Source: Pseudobacteriovorax sp. (GTDB lineage: Bacteria; Bdellovibrionota_B; Oligoflexia; Oligoflexales; Oligoflexaceae). Taken from it: a DNA stretch of 64,000 bases. Where the stretch lies: positions 1-64,000 of the forward strand of contig JABSRP010000035.1 of NCBI GenBank assembly GCA_013215145.1. The letters are read 5' to 3'. The notes under the pieces were generated by a model. It was not told where the DNA came from. It worked only from the letters and a program-made list of their open reading frames with translations, and did no database searches. The translations under genes and the position numbers were made by a program. Each line of letters starts with the position of its first letter. Within the stretch, counting starts at the first letter, position 1. Positions 26,266 to 35,147 of this stretch are shown here, one piece after another.

Positions 26266-27357
26266 CTATAGTGCGATTTGTGCGCTAAGACTTTTTGTAA
26301 TATCGTATTGATTTCCAAGGGCGGCCGCTATTTTTCGTGGAGACTTCACGTTTAGCCTGCCATGCCCGTAAAGAATATTGTTTAGAAGTAGCAGATCCCC
26401 CTGTCTCCATGAGAAAACTGTAGAGTTATCCCAAGCTGTTTGGATGATCTCCCGGGTTTCTGATTCGGAAATAGGCTCTCCATTGCCCCACAGTGTCTTT
26501 AGAAAAACGTTAGGCTTTTTGAATTGATGGCTGACGAATCGCGACATCATAGCCTTTAATATGGGATTGAAGCGATGGCGGAACATATCTAAATCGATGG
26601 AAGCGGCAAATTCGTTATAAATAGTCATGTTCAGGCATCGCTTTCCGGTAATCGGATGGATCAGGAATCCAGGGAGCTTTGCCTCGGTGGTCAAGTCTCC
26701 CATTTCATTCCAGCTATAGGTCATACCTAATTCGTCACACATAGCCTCAACGACGTCGCGAGATTCCGTCTTATAAGCTTGTATCCAGGTTTTGTTGACG
26801 TTGAGGACAGAGGGTTTTGAACTATTAAAGCGACGGTAAATTAGCCCATGCTGCTCTAACTTTTCTCTGATGGTCAGCGGCAAGCCCTGATAGATCTTTG
26901 CACAGTCAAAGATTGATGTCTCGCCGTATCTATCAGGTTCACTCAGGCAGAAAAAAACCACCCGGCTGGGACGTTTTTGCAGGTAACACATCTCAGTATG
27001 AAAGGAGATTATAAACGGAGCAGGGGCCTCCGTAGAGGTAAAGGTATATTGGGTTAGTAAATTTCTAGGGCTTACTCCTCCAAGATAGTCGGTGTCCATC
27101 TCTATATCAAGCCTACCGAGCAATGTTTCGGCGGCAAAGGCATCCCCAATGGGAAAATTACGAAACAAAACCGCTCCTCGTCGTTCGAGGAGGCGATGTA
27201 TCTCTTGCTGCTCAGCTTGAAAAAGATCCAGTGTATCCTCATAATCCAGTGTTGAACGAGGTTCTAGCACCAAGACTTGGCTCTTTTTGGTGGGAGCGTC
27301 CTTTGCATATTCACTTACAAATAAGCTGCGCTCTTTGGTTAGTTGATTGAGTCTCAT
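26266..27357 (-). CDS. SyrP/TauD-like Fe(II)/2-oxoglutarate dioxygenase
   Basis: 363-residue cytoplasmic non-heme iron dioxygenase. The iron facial triad is visible as H120-T-E122 (FIISFHTEMCY) and a distal His at about 332 in LLNNILYGHGRLN; an Arg about nine residues later would bind 2-oxoglutarate. PSRVVFFCLSEPDRYGETSIFD fits the SyrP-like branch, whose members hydroxylate amino-acid residues tethered or free in natural-product pathways. Its ATG overlaps the TGA of the preceding hydrolase gene (ATGA), so the two are translationally coupled. It is the last gene of a three-gene operon with a deacylase and a hydrolase. Confidence 0.85.
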   Translation of the reverse strand: MRLNQLTKERSLFVSEYAKDAPTKKSQVLVLEPRSTLDYEDTLDLFQAEQQEIHRLLERRGAVLFRNFPIGDAFAAETLLGRLDIEMDTDYLGGVSPRNLLTQYTFTSTEAPAPFIISFHTEMCYLQKRPSRVVFFCLSEPDRYGETSIFDCAKIYQGLPLTIREKLEQHGLIYRRFNSSKPSVLNVNKTWIQAYKTESRDVVEAMCDELGMTYSWNEMGDLTTEAKLPGFLIHPITGKRCLNMTIYNEFAASIDLDMFRHRFNPILKAMMSRFVSHQFKKPNVFLKTLWGNGEPISESETREIIQTAWDNSTVFSWRQGDLLLLNNILYGHGRLNVKSPRKIAAALGNQYDITKSLSAQIAL

Positions 27358-28307
27358 AGGCTTAGCTCTCCGCGGCTAGGGCTTGATCGTCTGCGAGTGC
27401 GGGTCATACGACTTGGTGGTTCCTCATCGCTTGCCAACTCACTGTGGAATCTAAGGAACGCTGTGGCGGTCTCCTGGGGCGCTTCCGTATGAGGATAATG
27501 GCCAATCTCTGGCATTTGATATAGGAAGTCAATATGGTCGACAATTTGCTGGTAGCGTTTGACCATATGTGTTCCAGATACAGGATCGGCTGATCCATTG
27601 ATTAATGCCTTCGGGCATGGGTGAGTATTGAGGCAAGAAACCCAACGGGTACGGTGTTCAATCCTTTGTGGGATGTAGCTAATCAATTTATGCAGGCGCA
27701 GTTTTCCGCCCTTGTGTGTGATCAGACGCCAATGATGACTCAGCTCTTCCATGGAGGCCTGAGTTTTTTTACCAAGTATGGCATTAAAATTACGGATAAA
27801 GGTTCTGTTGCTCCCTAATAGGCATATTAAATACCCCATCGGTCCTAAGAGTAGCTTTTGAATCGGTCTCGCCAAGTGGGTTTCTGGAAATAGTCCTCCA
27901 TTTAGAAAGCATACTGATCGAATCCGAACGTCATCACGATTTGATCGATCTAAATCAAGGGCCAAAAGCTCCTGGGCGACTGTATCGCCATAGTCATGAG
28001 CGAAGATATGATAGGATTCAATGCCGATGCGATCCAAAACCTCTTCGATGAGAGCGGCTTGCCGCGATATTTTGTAATCATAGTCTTTGGGTTTTTCGGA
28101 GAATCCGAAACCCAAAAAGTCGGCTGTAATGACGAAAAACTGCCTGCCGAGTGCATCAGCCATTTTATGAAAATCCCAGGATGAGGTGGGGTATCCATGA
28201 AGTAAAACGAGAGGTTCCCCCGATGGGTTGCCCCAGGTACGATAGAATACTTTGTAGCCATCGAATATCATAAATTTGCCGCTTAGTTTCCAGTTTTCAG
28301 GTTGCAT
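27354..28307 (-). CDS. MEST-like alpha/beta hydrolase with Asp nucleophile
   Basis: 317 residues. Oxyanion region VLLHGYPTSSWDFHKMADAL, nucleophile elbow HDYGDTVAQELL (104-115) with Asp105 in place of Ser, acid Asp in ALINGSADPVSG, and His in EIGHYPHTEAP. NGGLFPETH is also shared with animal MEST/PEG1. An Asp nucleophile is shared with haloalkane dehalogenases and epoxide hydrolases, so ester, epoxide or C-halogen cleavage is possible. The last 30 residues are an Arg/Ser-rich tail. AGGAGG precedes the ATG. It lies 11 bases after the deacylase gene and overlaps the dioxygenase start by four bases. Confidence 0.85.
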   Translation of the reverse strand: MQPENWKLSGKFMIFDGYKVFYRTWGNPSGEPLVLLHGYPTSSWDFHKMADALGRQFFVITADFLGFGFSEKPKDYDYKISRQAALIEEVLDRIGIESYHIFAHDYGDTVAQELLALDLDRSNRDDVRIRSVCFLNGGLFPETHLARPIQKLLLGPMGYLICLLGSNRTFIRNFNAILGKKTQASMEELSHHWRLITHKGGKLRLHKLISYIPQRIEHRTRWVSCLNTHPCPKALINGSADPVSGTHMVKRYQQIVDHIDFLYQMPEIGHYPHTEAPQETATAFLRFHSELASDEEPPSRMTRTRRRSSPSRGELSL

Positions 28308-28318
28308 AACTGGACCTC

Positions 28319-30040
28319 CTAATTTAATTGAGAGCGAAGTAATCGTCCAAAAGGTTCTTTGTCGAGGTCATTTGACAGCTCTCCATCCCTTTTCGCGAAC
28401 TTCCCATTAATGATAACGTGGCTAACCACAGCCCCAGATTCCGTCACCATCCGCATCTCTCCATTCGCCTTGGGATCCGGTCTCTCGATGGGGGCACTCA
28501 GGTCGCTGGCTAACTTATCTGGGTCGATGATGCAGATGTCAGCCTTTTTCCCCTCTTCGATATAGCCAGTATCGATTCCTAGCCAATCAGCAAGCTCTCC
28601 TGTAAGGCGATATACTGCTTCTTGGACGGGCATGGCATCATCGTGGATGTGAGAGTCCCGAATAAGGCAAAGATGGGCATGTTGAAACGCCATGTTCCTG
28701 TTGTGTGCACCCGCATCGCTGAATCCGGGGAAATTATAGGGTTTCTTCAATAGCTGCCTCAAGACTTTTGGTCGATCATTCGCCACAGTCGCGACCCATC
28801 TGATTTTCTCATCATATGTTTTTAGTAGATCCATAAAATAGTCGGTGGCATCTACCTTTTGTCGGAGGGCCAATGAGCCGAAGGACTGCCCTACGTGAGC
28901 AGCAACTGGTGACGCAACAATCTTCATTGAATCAAGATCGCGATGAAAGCTGCGACCAAATTTTCGATTCCACTGACGCTTAAATTCTTGTCGAAAATGA
29001 GGCGCAGAAAGCAGGCTTTTTCGATCTCGCGAACTGTCTAGGTCAAGTAGACGAGCACCTGCAGAGAACTCTTCGAACATGGGGGTGTTGCAGCCGTCGC
29101 TCCAAACATCGAAGGCAGTAGCCAGGGACTGAAAGCGGAAATTCCCCCGAAATATATCGTTGGCGACAAAGGTGATCAGTGATGTGAGTTTGGTTAACAA
29201 GCGGTTACTACGAAAATCCATCGCTGCGAGGGCTGTGATTTTTAAGGGTCTTCGTAATATACCTCCGCTCATCCATGCCAAAGTCAATACCGATTGTTTT
29301 TTATTCGCGTTAGGCGTGGCCTGTAGCACGCGTCCTTTTTTGCGTAAAATATTGGCAAGGAATTTGTACTCACTGGTCCTAGCATTTTGGGATGGGATAC
29401 TAGCTCCATCATATTGGGAGCCAAACATCCGATGCCACGGGAGCATATCGATACTCATGCCGAGAAATCCCGCGTCTAAAGCATCTTGTAACACGGCACC
29501 CATTTTTTGTTTTTCTGCAGTTGAGATTCTTGCCCTTGTTAGCGCTTTATGCTTTTCCAGGGCTGCTAGGCGAATATTAGAATGACCAATAAAAGCTGCC
29601 ACATTTGGACCTAATGGAACCGAATCTAGATGATCAAAGTACTCGGAGGGTTTTTTCCACGTAACTTTTCCGCCTACCCATTGGTCTAAAACTTGATCGG
29701 GTAAGTTTTCAACCCTAGCGAAAAGATCAGAGATGTCTTCTTCGCGACCAGCTGATAAAGAGATTGAGCAATTGCCAATAACGACGGTAGAGACGCCATG
29801 TTTCACCGTTTCTGCCAGTCCTGGATACGCTTCGATTTCAGCATCATAGTGAGTATGAATATCGATGAAGCCGGGAGTCACCCATTTTCCTTTTGCATCG
29901 ATAATGTTTTGTGCTGACGCCTGAGAAAGATGACCTAACTTCTGAATCAAGCCATCTTTAATACCGATATCGATGTTGTTGGGTGGACGATTTGAGCCAT
30001 CGAAAACCTTCGCTCCCAATATAATCGTATCAAATAACAT
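28319..30040 (-). CDS. N-acyl-D-amino-acid deacylase-like amidohydrolase
   Basis: 573-residue metal-dependent amidohydrolase of the D-aminoacylase branch. GFIDIHTHYDAE supplies the metal ligands H62 and H64, and VIGNCS supplies Cys91, the unusual cysteine ligand of D-aminoacylases. FPGFSDAGAHNRNMAF and the C-terminal GELADWLGIDTGYIEEGKKADICIID are also family marks. The family removes acyl chains from N-acyl amino acids. AGGAGC precedes the ATG. It is the first gene of an operon with the MEST-like hydrolase and the SyrP-like dioxygenase, which suggests processing of an N-acyl amino acid or related lipid; that pathway is inference. Confidence 0.88.
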   Translation of the reverse strand: MLFDTIILGAKVFDGSNRPPNNIDIGIKDGLIQKLGHLSQASAQNIIDAKGKWVTPGFIDIHTHYDAEIEAYPGLAETVKHGVSTVVIGNCSISLSAGREEDISDLFARVENLPDQVLDQWVGGKVTWKKPSEYFDHLDSVPLGPNVAAFIGHSNIRLAALEKHKALTRARISTAEKQKMGAVLQDALDAGFLGMSIDMLPWHRMFGSQYDGASIPSQNARTSEYKFLANILRKKGRVLQATPNANKKQSVLTLAWMSGGILRRPLKITALAAMDFRSNRLLTKLTSLITFVANDIFRGNFRFQSLATAFDVWSDGCNTPMFEEFSAGARLLDLDSSRDRKSLLSAPHFRQEFKRQWNRKFGRSFHRDLDSMKIVASPVAAHVGQSFGSLALRQKVDATDYFMDLLKTYDEKIRWVATVANDRPKVLRQLLKKPYNFPGFSDAGAHNRNMAFQHAHLCLIRDSHIHDDAMPVQEAVYRLTGELADWLGIDTGYIEEGKKADICIIDPDKLASDLSAPIERPDPKANGEMRMVTESGAVVSHVIINGKFAKRDGELSNDLDKEPFGRLLRSQLN

Positions 30041-30480
30041 AGTTTGCTCCTGCTCTGTTCCCTTAGTGCCCCGTTAAACTCAGTGACCATAACCTCCTAT
30101 GGCAAAAAAAATGTTGTATTATTACAAGATTTTTAGAGGCTATTTGTTGTGGTTTATGATCTATTCTTTATACATCTTTTAAAGCCTTGGTAAATTTTAT
30201 TTTCCTTAAAGTAGATAGCCTAGCTATCCATCGACAACTGTGGTTTCGATAAAGGCTTGTCATGACGAGTTTGGCCTACAAGATATATCTAGTAGAACTT
30301 GACAGCAATCCGAACCATGAGCCTTTGTTTGGGTAAAGCTATGGATCTATTTTAAGGTTTAGCTCTTTAGGAAGGGCGCTGGGCCCATTGCTGCAAAAAC
30401 GATGGACCCACATCATTTTATTTTTGCTAAACTCCGATAGCCATAAGGTTGAGAGGAAGGTTTAAAGCTAAGATGGGCAT
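30041..30480. other. Promoter region of the deacylase operon
   Basis: About 440 bases between the peroxidase terminator and the deacylase start. I see no ORF, repeat or clear operator. It must contain the promoter for the three-gene minus-strand operon. Confidence 0.5.
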
Positions 30481-30518
30481 AAAAGCAAAAGAGCCGTCAC
30501 TTTACAACAAGACGGCTC
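30481..30518 (-). terminator. Rho-independent terminator of the heme oxygenase gene
   Basis: GAGCCGTC pairs perfectly with GACGGCTC around a 12-base loop; on the minus strand it is followed by TTTTGCTTTT. It lies 30 bases after the stop of the upstream minus-strand gene and separates it from the deacylase operon. Confidence 0.88.
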
Positions 30519-30547
30519 AGTTCTTCTAGCGAAACTAAGTATTCAAA

Positions 30548-32413
30548 TTAGCGGGAAGTCCAAGGCTTAAAAGCATTGTCTGGGATCATGCCATCCTGAT
30601 TAAGCTTGGGAAAATGATCGATCAAAACGTCCTTAAAGGTCCTGGTTTGAACAATCTCATAACCCTCTGGTGTGTAAACTTCTGGACGAAAGTCCTCAGT
30701 GAAAAAACGATCGCTAGAGAGGCGGCGTGACGCCATAAGAGTGAAGATTTGGAATGCTGTCTCACCAAATCCGAAGCCACTTGGTCGGACCGATTCTGCA
30801 AGGCAACCTACCATTAAATCCATGCGATCAATGGTGCCGTATACACTTCGTAACTTGGCTACAGCATATTCTTGCTCTGGCGTAAGAGTGTCTGTAGGAA
30901 ATCGTTTATATAGATCTTCAAAATCGTCTAGAGGCTTCAGGCGGATCGCCTTACGAAATTCATTGTAGCGAGGAATGCCACGCTCTCTATCTCTGATGAT
31001 ATCAACAGCGGCTAGATCGAATGCGCCTTGAAATGGTATTTTTAGATCTTGTAGGGCTTTAGGGTAGTTAAACAGTGTGAGGGCACCTGGGTGCTCCGTT
31101 CCGAATGAGTACCATAGATTCTCAAATCCAAATCGTGAGGTGACGAAGTAGGCTCGTCTTTCTCTAACTTGGTTTACCGATAACTCTCTGAGAGGACGGT
31201 CGTCTTTATGAGAGCGTATCTTAAAGCTATCGGGAAGCAAGGGGTGCATCCGGTAAACGGAAACGAATTCTTCCGTCAAAGAGTAAGGGACATCGTAGTG
31301 ATCTGTTTCGCCTCCGACGATTCCGAAAATTGCCTTACGTCCCATTTTTTCTACATCTAAGGTTTCTTTTGCGCCAAACATTTGGCTGATGGCCTCAGCA
31401 TGAGGTGCGACTCCAGCCAATAATGGTCCAAGCTCTCCAGCCCCGAGTCCATACCAGTTAGATACCATTCCTTGCTCTAGGGCAGGGTTTGCTAAAATTG
31501 CTGGCGTCCACTCTACTGTATGGATTTTGGCCATCAAAGCTGTATTGATAAGTCTTGCTTTATCGAAAAGCTCTTGATCCTTCATGCTGGGGTAGTGAGA
31601 CTTTAATAACTCAGCAATACGGTTATGCTCTCTAACAAAAATATTGTGGAACAGAGTTAGTCCAACCCACCAGTTCTTATTAAAACCTGTTTTAGCTTTG
31701 AATCCTTTTGTTTGCGGCAGGCGGCCAGCGCGAAGTTTCATTTTTCCGTCGCGGAAGGTTCGTAGTGAGTTTTGTTTTCTTTGACTACTTCCGTAAATCT
31801 GAGATCCGTCCCACCAGTGCGTAACTTCGTTCCGGTAAGTTAGGACCTCATCAAGTTGAGGGTCATAGGTCTTATCTCGTTTAGTCCGACCGATCTTCAT
31901 AAACTTATTGTTGAACGTGGGATCATCTTTGGCTAATGGTACCTTTATCGGGTTGCGTCTCTCGCGATCGCCGTGATCAAACCAGTCGTGAACCATGAAC
32001 TGAATCCAAGCTGTAGCAAGAACATTGAGCTGCTCAACAGGAATAAACTCATCTCTTGTCATCAACTCAATAGACACATCCCTTGGGTTCGGGTCTAAGA
32101 TTTCCTCGTCAGAAACATAGGTGGGTAGTGTCGCAGGGTCGATATTGCGACCGAATCGCATCCCCACGGCTCCCATGGCTGGATTGTCAAGATCATTACA
32201 GGTCCCGTCAGCGGTCCTTGCGGTTAGCGTTGCCTCTGAGCAAGATACGGAAGGAACATCTCGTTCAACGTCAAATAAGTTCTCAGAGAACAGGATCTCC
32301 CTTTCGGCAGCTAAAATGATAAGAGCTAAAAAAGGAGTGATCAAGGGCCACGCCACCCACTTTGTTTGAGCTGCGAGTTGAAAGTATGCGATCAGGCTTT
32401 GCAAGATGTTCAA
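30548..32413 (-). CDS. Alpha-dioxygenase/cyclooxygenase-like heme peroxidase
   Basis: 621 residues. A membrane or signal helix (about 20-36) precedes a full animal-type heme peroxidase domain. QFMVHDWFDHG (139-149) matches the distal-His block of plant alpha-dioxygenases, with His142 as distal ligand. VYRMHPLLPDSF holds Tyr387 and His390 at the same spacing as the catalytic Tyr and proximal His of cyclooxygenases and alpha-dioxygenases. TADGTCNDLDNP and MGAVGMRFGRN also fit. The expected reaction is oxygenation of a fatty acid, probably to a 2-hydroperoxide, but substrate is inferred. The TTG start has GGGGAGG five bases upstream. A strong terminator follows. Proximity to the deacylase operon suggests acyl metabolism. 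Confidence 0.85.
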   Translation of the reverse strand: MNILQSLIAYFQLAAQTKWVAWPLITPFLALIILAAEREILFSENLFDVERDVPSVSCSEATLTARTADGTCNDLDNPAMGAVGMRFGRNIDPATLPTYVSDEEILDPNPRDVSIELMTRDEFIPVEQLNVLATAWIQFMVHDWFDHGDRERRNPIKVPLAKDDPTFNNKFMKIGRTKRDKTYDPQLDEVLTYRNEVTHWWDGSQIYGSSQRKQNSLRTFRDGKMKLRAGRLPQTKGFKAKTGFNKNWWVGLTLFHNIFVREHNRIAELLKSHYPSMKDQELFDKARLINTALMAKIHTVEWTPAILANPALEQGMVSNWYGLGAGELGPLLAGVAPHAEAISQMFGAKETLDVEKMGRKAIFGIVGGETDHYDVPYSLTEEFVSVYRMHPLLPDSFKIRSHKDDRPLRELSVNQVRERRAYFVTSRFGFENLWYSFGTEHPGALTLFNYPKALQDLKIPFQGAFDLAAVDIIRDRERGIPRYNEFRKAIRLKPLDDFEDLYKRFPTDTLTPEQEYAVAKLRSVYGTIDRMDLMVGCLAESVRPSGFGFGETAFQIFTLMASRRLSSDRFFTEDFRPEVYTPEGYEIVQTRTFKDVLIDHFPKLNQDGMIPDNAFKPWTSR

Positions 32414-32799
32414 AAAAACCTCCCCAGTATTTGGATGTTCGGTATGAGTGTCTGAAATTTTGCCCTTTCAAAGCAAGAAAAGTGCCTGGATCCTGTTGGG
32501 ATTTAAGTGGGTGAAAATAGGTGTGTCTTACTGTGTAACAATATTGAACGCCTTATTCTTAGTCGAATCTGGCTAAAGTATGAACAAGGACAGAAGCTTA
32601 CAGTCGGTAAGGCTGTTAATATTTAGGCGAAGCCTGAAATTTTTTGTTATTGCGTGGGCCTTTTTTGGTTCCTGGCGATTTGCCGCGATTATCATCAAAT
32701 CCAACTATTTTCTTTCTTTTTTCAATCGATTGACTCAATGATTTCAATAAGATGAAAATGGTATTGAATTTGCTTTTATAAAAACAAACTGGAGGTTTT
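32414..32799. other. Divergent promoter region
   Basis: 386 AT-rich bases between the heme oxygenase start and a small Cys-rich gene. I see no ORF or convincing operator; both promoters must lie here. Confidence 0.5.
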
Positions 32800-33093
32800 A
32801 TGAATACAAAAAAGATCGGATCCCGCGATGGGATGTCAAGTGTCTGTGATTTTTGTTTAGAAAACGCTCAATGTGGAATTATCAAAACGGCTCTTGCCAT
32901 CTGTGATAGCCATGGCTGTGGTCCTGAATCCGTTCAAGTTTCGTTTTTGAAGTTTAGGCTCCTGCGACAAGGTTTTTCTTATCCTCATTCGAATAAGTTT
33001 TGCCAGTTTCGCAACAAGAGGAGCGAGCTGACCCGTCTTCGTAAAGAAGCAGTTAAGTTAGCCATAGATAGTCAAACAGAAAATACGGCGTAG
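32800..33093 (+). CDS. Small cysteine-rich protein, 97 residues
   Basis: Unrecognised. The N-terminal half carries CDFCLENAQC and CDSHGCG, a Cys-x2-Cys-x4-Cys pattern plus further Cys and His residues that could bind zinc or an iron-sulfur cluster. The C-terminal half is basic and helical (RSELTRLRKEAVKLAID). A strong GGAGG ribosome site lies five bases before the ATG and a clear terminator follows, so it is a real, monocistronic gene. There is no signal peptide. A small metal-binding regulator or adaptor is possible. Confidence 0.72.
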   Translation: MNTKKIGSRDGMSSVCDFCLENAQCGIIKTALAICDSHGCGPESVQVSFLKFRLLRQGFSYPHSNKFCQFRNKRSELTRLRKEAVKLAIDSQTENTA

Positions 33094-33142
33094 TTTTCCC
33101 TCGATAGTCTTGAATCTCTAATGTTGCCTTTTTTATAGCCTG

Positions 33143-33178
33143 CGAGTCGTTTCTTACGCCGTCGACTCGTGGTTTTTT
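33143..33178 (+). terminator. Rho-independent terminator of the Cys-rich gene
   Basis: CGAGTCG pairs with CGACTCG around a 13-base loop, followed by TGGTTTTTT. Confidence 0.8.
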
Positions 33179-33302
33179 CGTCCTCGTTTCTAAGTCTTCT
33201 TTCGATCTTTACCAATTTCTTTCTTGCTCTGATTGCGTCGCTCTGTTAACGATGCGATAGATGGATAATTTTTGGTAACATTAACATGATCGGAGTCTTG
33301 CC

Positions 33303-34565
33303 TTGCTTATTAGACTAGGAATTCCCTATCTTCTACTATCTTCTTTGTTGTTTGCTTCTAGTTGCTCTAATTCTAACGACAGCAGTGATTTGTCCCAGCG
33401 TATTGGGAGCGAGACCAACCAGGCTCTTGTGAATCAGGCCCTTTCTTCAACCTACGCCTTCCGCTTAAATCTAACGACTAATCGCGCAAGCTTCTATGAA
33501 AATGGAATCGTGCGAGATCAGTGGAATATCGCTACCGGTGATATTACGGGTGACTATCATGATTCGGAAAAACACTTTACTCCTACGGGCGTTTTCTCGG
33601 TGGATCGTCTTACTTATTGCCCAGTCTGGAGACCCTCTCGTGTTGTAGATCCTGCTACGGGGGAAAAAACTCGTGATAATGCCATCCGGCAGCAAGTCTT
33701 TGCAGCCAACCCTGAGGTTTATGGAGCATGTGGATCCCGCAATCCTCTTGGTCATTACATGATTGCCTTCCAAGGACCCTATTACATGCACGGTAATAGT
33801 AACGAATCCGTACTTAAACGCGAGCCGGCGGAAAGAAGGCGCGTTAGCGGTGGATGTGTGAGAAGTCCTAATACCATTATAAAATCCTATTTTCATCGCG
33901 TGATGGCATCAATCCCAGGCGTTAGTCAGTATCGGCAGGATGTCAAGGCCATGGAACAGCGACCTCGTTTAAATCGTAGTCCTGTCACCCATCCCGCAAC
34001 CTCCATGGATACCAAGGTCGTTGTTGGTTGGTTTGATACTGACCCCTCCATAGGTGATTCTGTCAGCGGTCCTGTTGTTAATCCTGAGCCAGTCCCAGAA
34101 CCAACTCCTGAACCGACTCCTGATCCGATTGTGCTGAAGGAAGAGTTGCAACAAGTTGCTTACCTGAAAGTCTTTGGCGTTGATCCCAATCTAGATAACA
34201 GTCGATCCGTTGATCTTGCCAATCCATTTATCATTGCGGATAGAGCAGAGACCCTAGATCGCCTTAGAGCTGTGAGTGCTAAGGTCTTATTGATGCACTA
34301 CGATAACGATAAATACAAGCCACTCATCGAAGAGGTGTTGCCTCTATCCGTGACAGCTAGTGATGAAGCAAGCTTTACTATTCCAGAGGCAGCCCAAGAT
34401 GCTATCAGTAAGCTGACATCTGGCTCAGTCTATGTTCGTGTGGAAATCATCCAGACCACATATGATGGCTATACCGCTCGGGAGCCATTGTTTATTACCG
34501 AAGGCGGTCGAAAACTATATGCGTTTTACTATAATGTGAATGGTCGGTATATCTACTCGCGGTAA
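33303..34565 (+). CDS. L,D-transpeptidase (YkuD) lipoprotein
   Basis: 420 residues. A lipoprotein signal ends in FASSC (Cys21). Residues about 50-200 form a YkuD catalytic domain: MHGN with His163 and RRVSGGCVRSPN with nucleophile Cys185. The usual SHGC is SGGC here. These enzymes make 3-3 peptidoglycan crosslinks or attach proteins to the wall. A proline linker of PEP repeats (about 262-278) leads to a C-terminal domain of about 140 residues that I do not recognise. The start is a TTG with GGAG upstream, giving a well-formed lipoprotein signal. Confidence 0.85.
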   Translation: MLIRLGIPYLLLSSLLFASSCSNSNDSSDLSQRIGSETNQALVNQALSSTYAFRLNLTTNRASFYENGIVRDQWNIATGDITGDYHDSEKHFTPTGVFSVDRLTYCPVWRPSRVVDPATGEKTRDNAIRQQVFAANPEVYGACGSRNPLGHYMIAFQGPYYMHGNSNESVLKREPAERRRVSGGCVRSPNTIIKSYFHRVMASIPGVSQYRQDVKAMEQRPRLNRSPVTHPATSMDTKVVVGWFDTDPSIGDSVSGPVVNPEPVPEPTPEPTPDPIVLKEELQQVAYLKVFGVDPNLDNSRSVDLANPFIIADRAETLDRLRAVSAKVLLMHYDNDKYKPLIEEVLPLSVTASDEASFTIPEAAQDAISKLTSGSVYVRVEIIQTTYDGYTAREPLFITEGGRKLYAFYYNVNGRYIYSR

Positions 34566-34615
34566 ATAAGGAAGCCTATCTATAAGGCTACGTTTAAAAA
34601 CCACGATTCAATGGT

Positions 34616-34894
34616 CTACATCTTTAGGGATGTAGACTGACTGTATAAAAGAGACCACTGCCTTTTGATTAGCATGCCGAAGCCTTCCACCAACATGCCG
34701 TTAGGATAGGGAAAGCTTCCTTGAGGAATCGCGATAACGTAGTCGCCTGTTTGTGGGTCTTTGCCATAAATGGCTGAATCCGAGGTAAAGGCATCATCGG
34801 TTCGCCAACCAATATTCCCTCTGCATGCGGTGATGGCTTGATAGCCATTGAGACGATCGTTGAGATCGAAGAGAGCGAAACTTGCTAGGATTGG
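34616..34894 (-). pseudogene. Decayed gene fragment, C-terminal part of an unknown protein
   Basis: A minus-strand frame without start is open for 92 codons and reads as good protein: ASFALFDLNDRLNGYQAI, then GNIGWRTDDAFTSDSAIYG and IAIPQGSFPYPNGMLVEGFG. An in-frame TAA (34895-34897) interrupts it upstream, beyond which the same frame gives LFWVTKANYFEGNP before another stop. I do not recognise the family; the composition suggests a secreted protein. A hairpin (34614-34637) overlaps its stop codon. The rest of 34566-35147 shows no gene. Confidence 0.55.
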
Positions 34895-35147
34895 TTACGG
34901 GTTTCCTTCAAAATAGTTAGCTTTCGTGACCCAAAATAGCCTGTGGAACCCTTAGATCCCTATCGAGAGTTAGTAGATGTTCTGTCTAATTTTGTGGCAT
35001 TTATCCCACCGATTATTATAGACAAAATCACCCAAAAAATCTGAAATTGCCTGGCAGCGCGGAATCAGGCCATTTCAAATTGACAAGGCCGTCTGAAAAT
35101 GGCATGGTTTCCAACCCCTGAAAACCAGACATAATGGGATAGTTAAA

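Noticed and set aside
29160..29585. 141-residue ORF antisense to the deacylase gene
   Set aside because: Lies wholly inside a clear amidohydrolase gene; no independent support.
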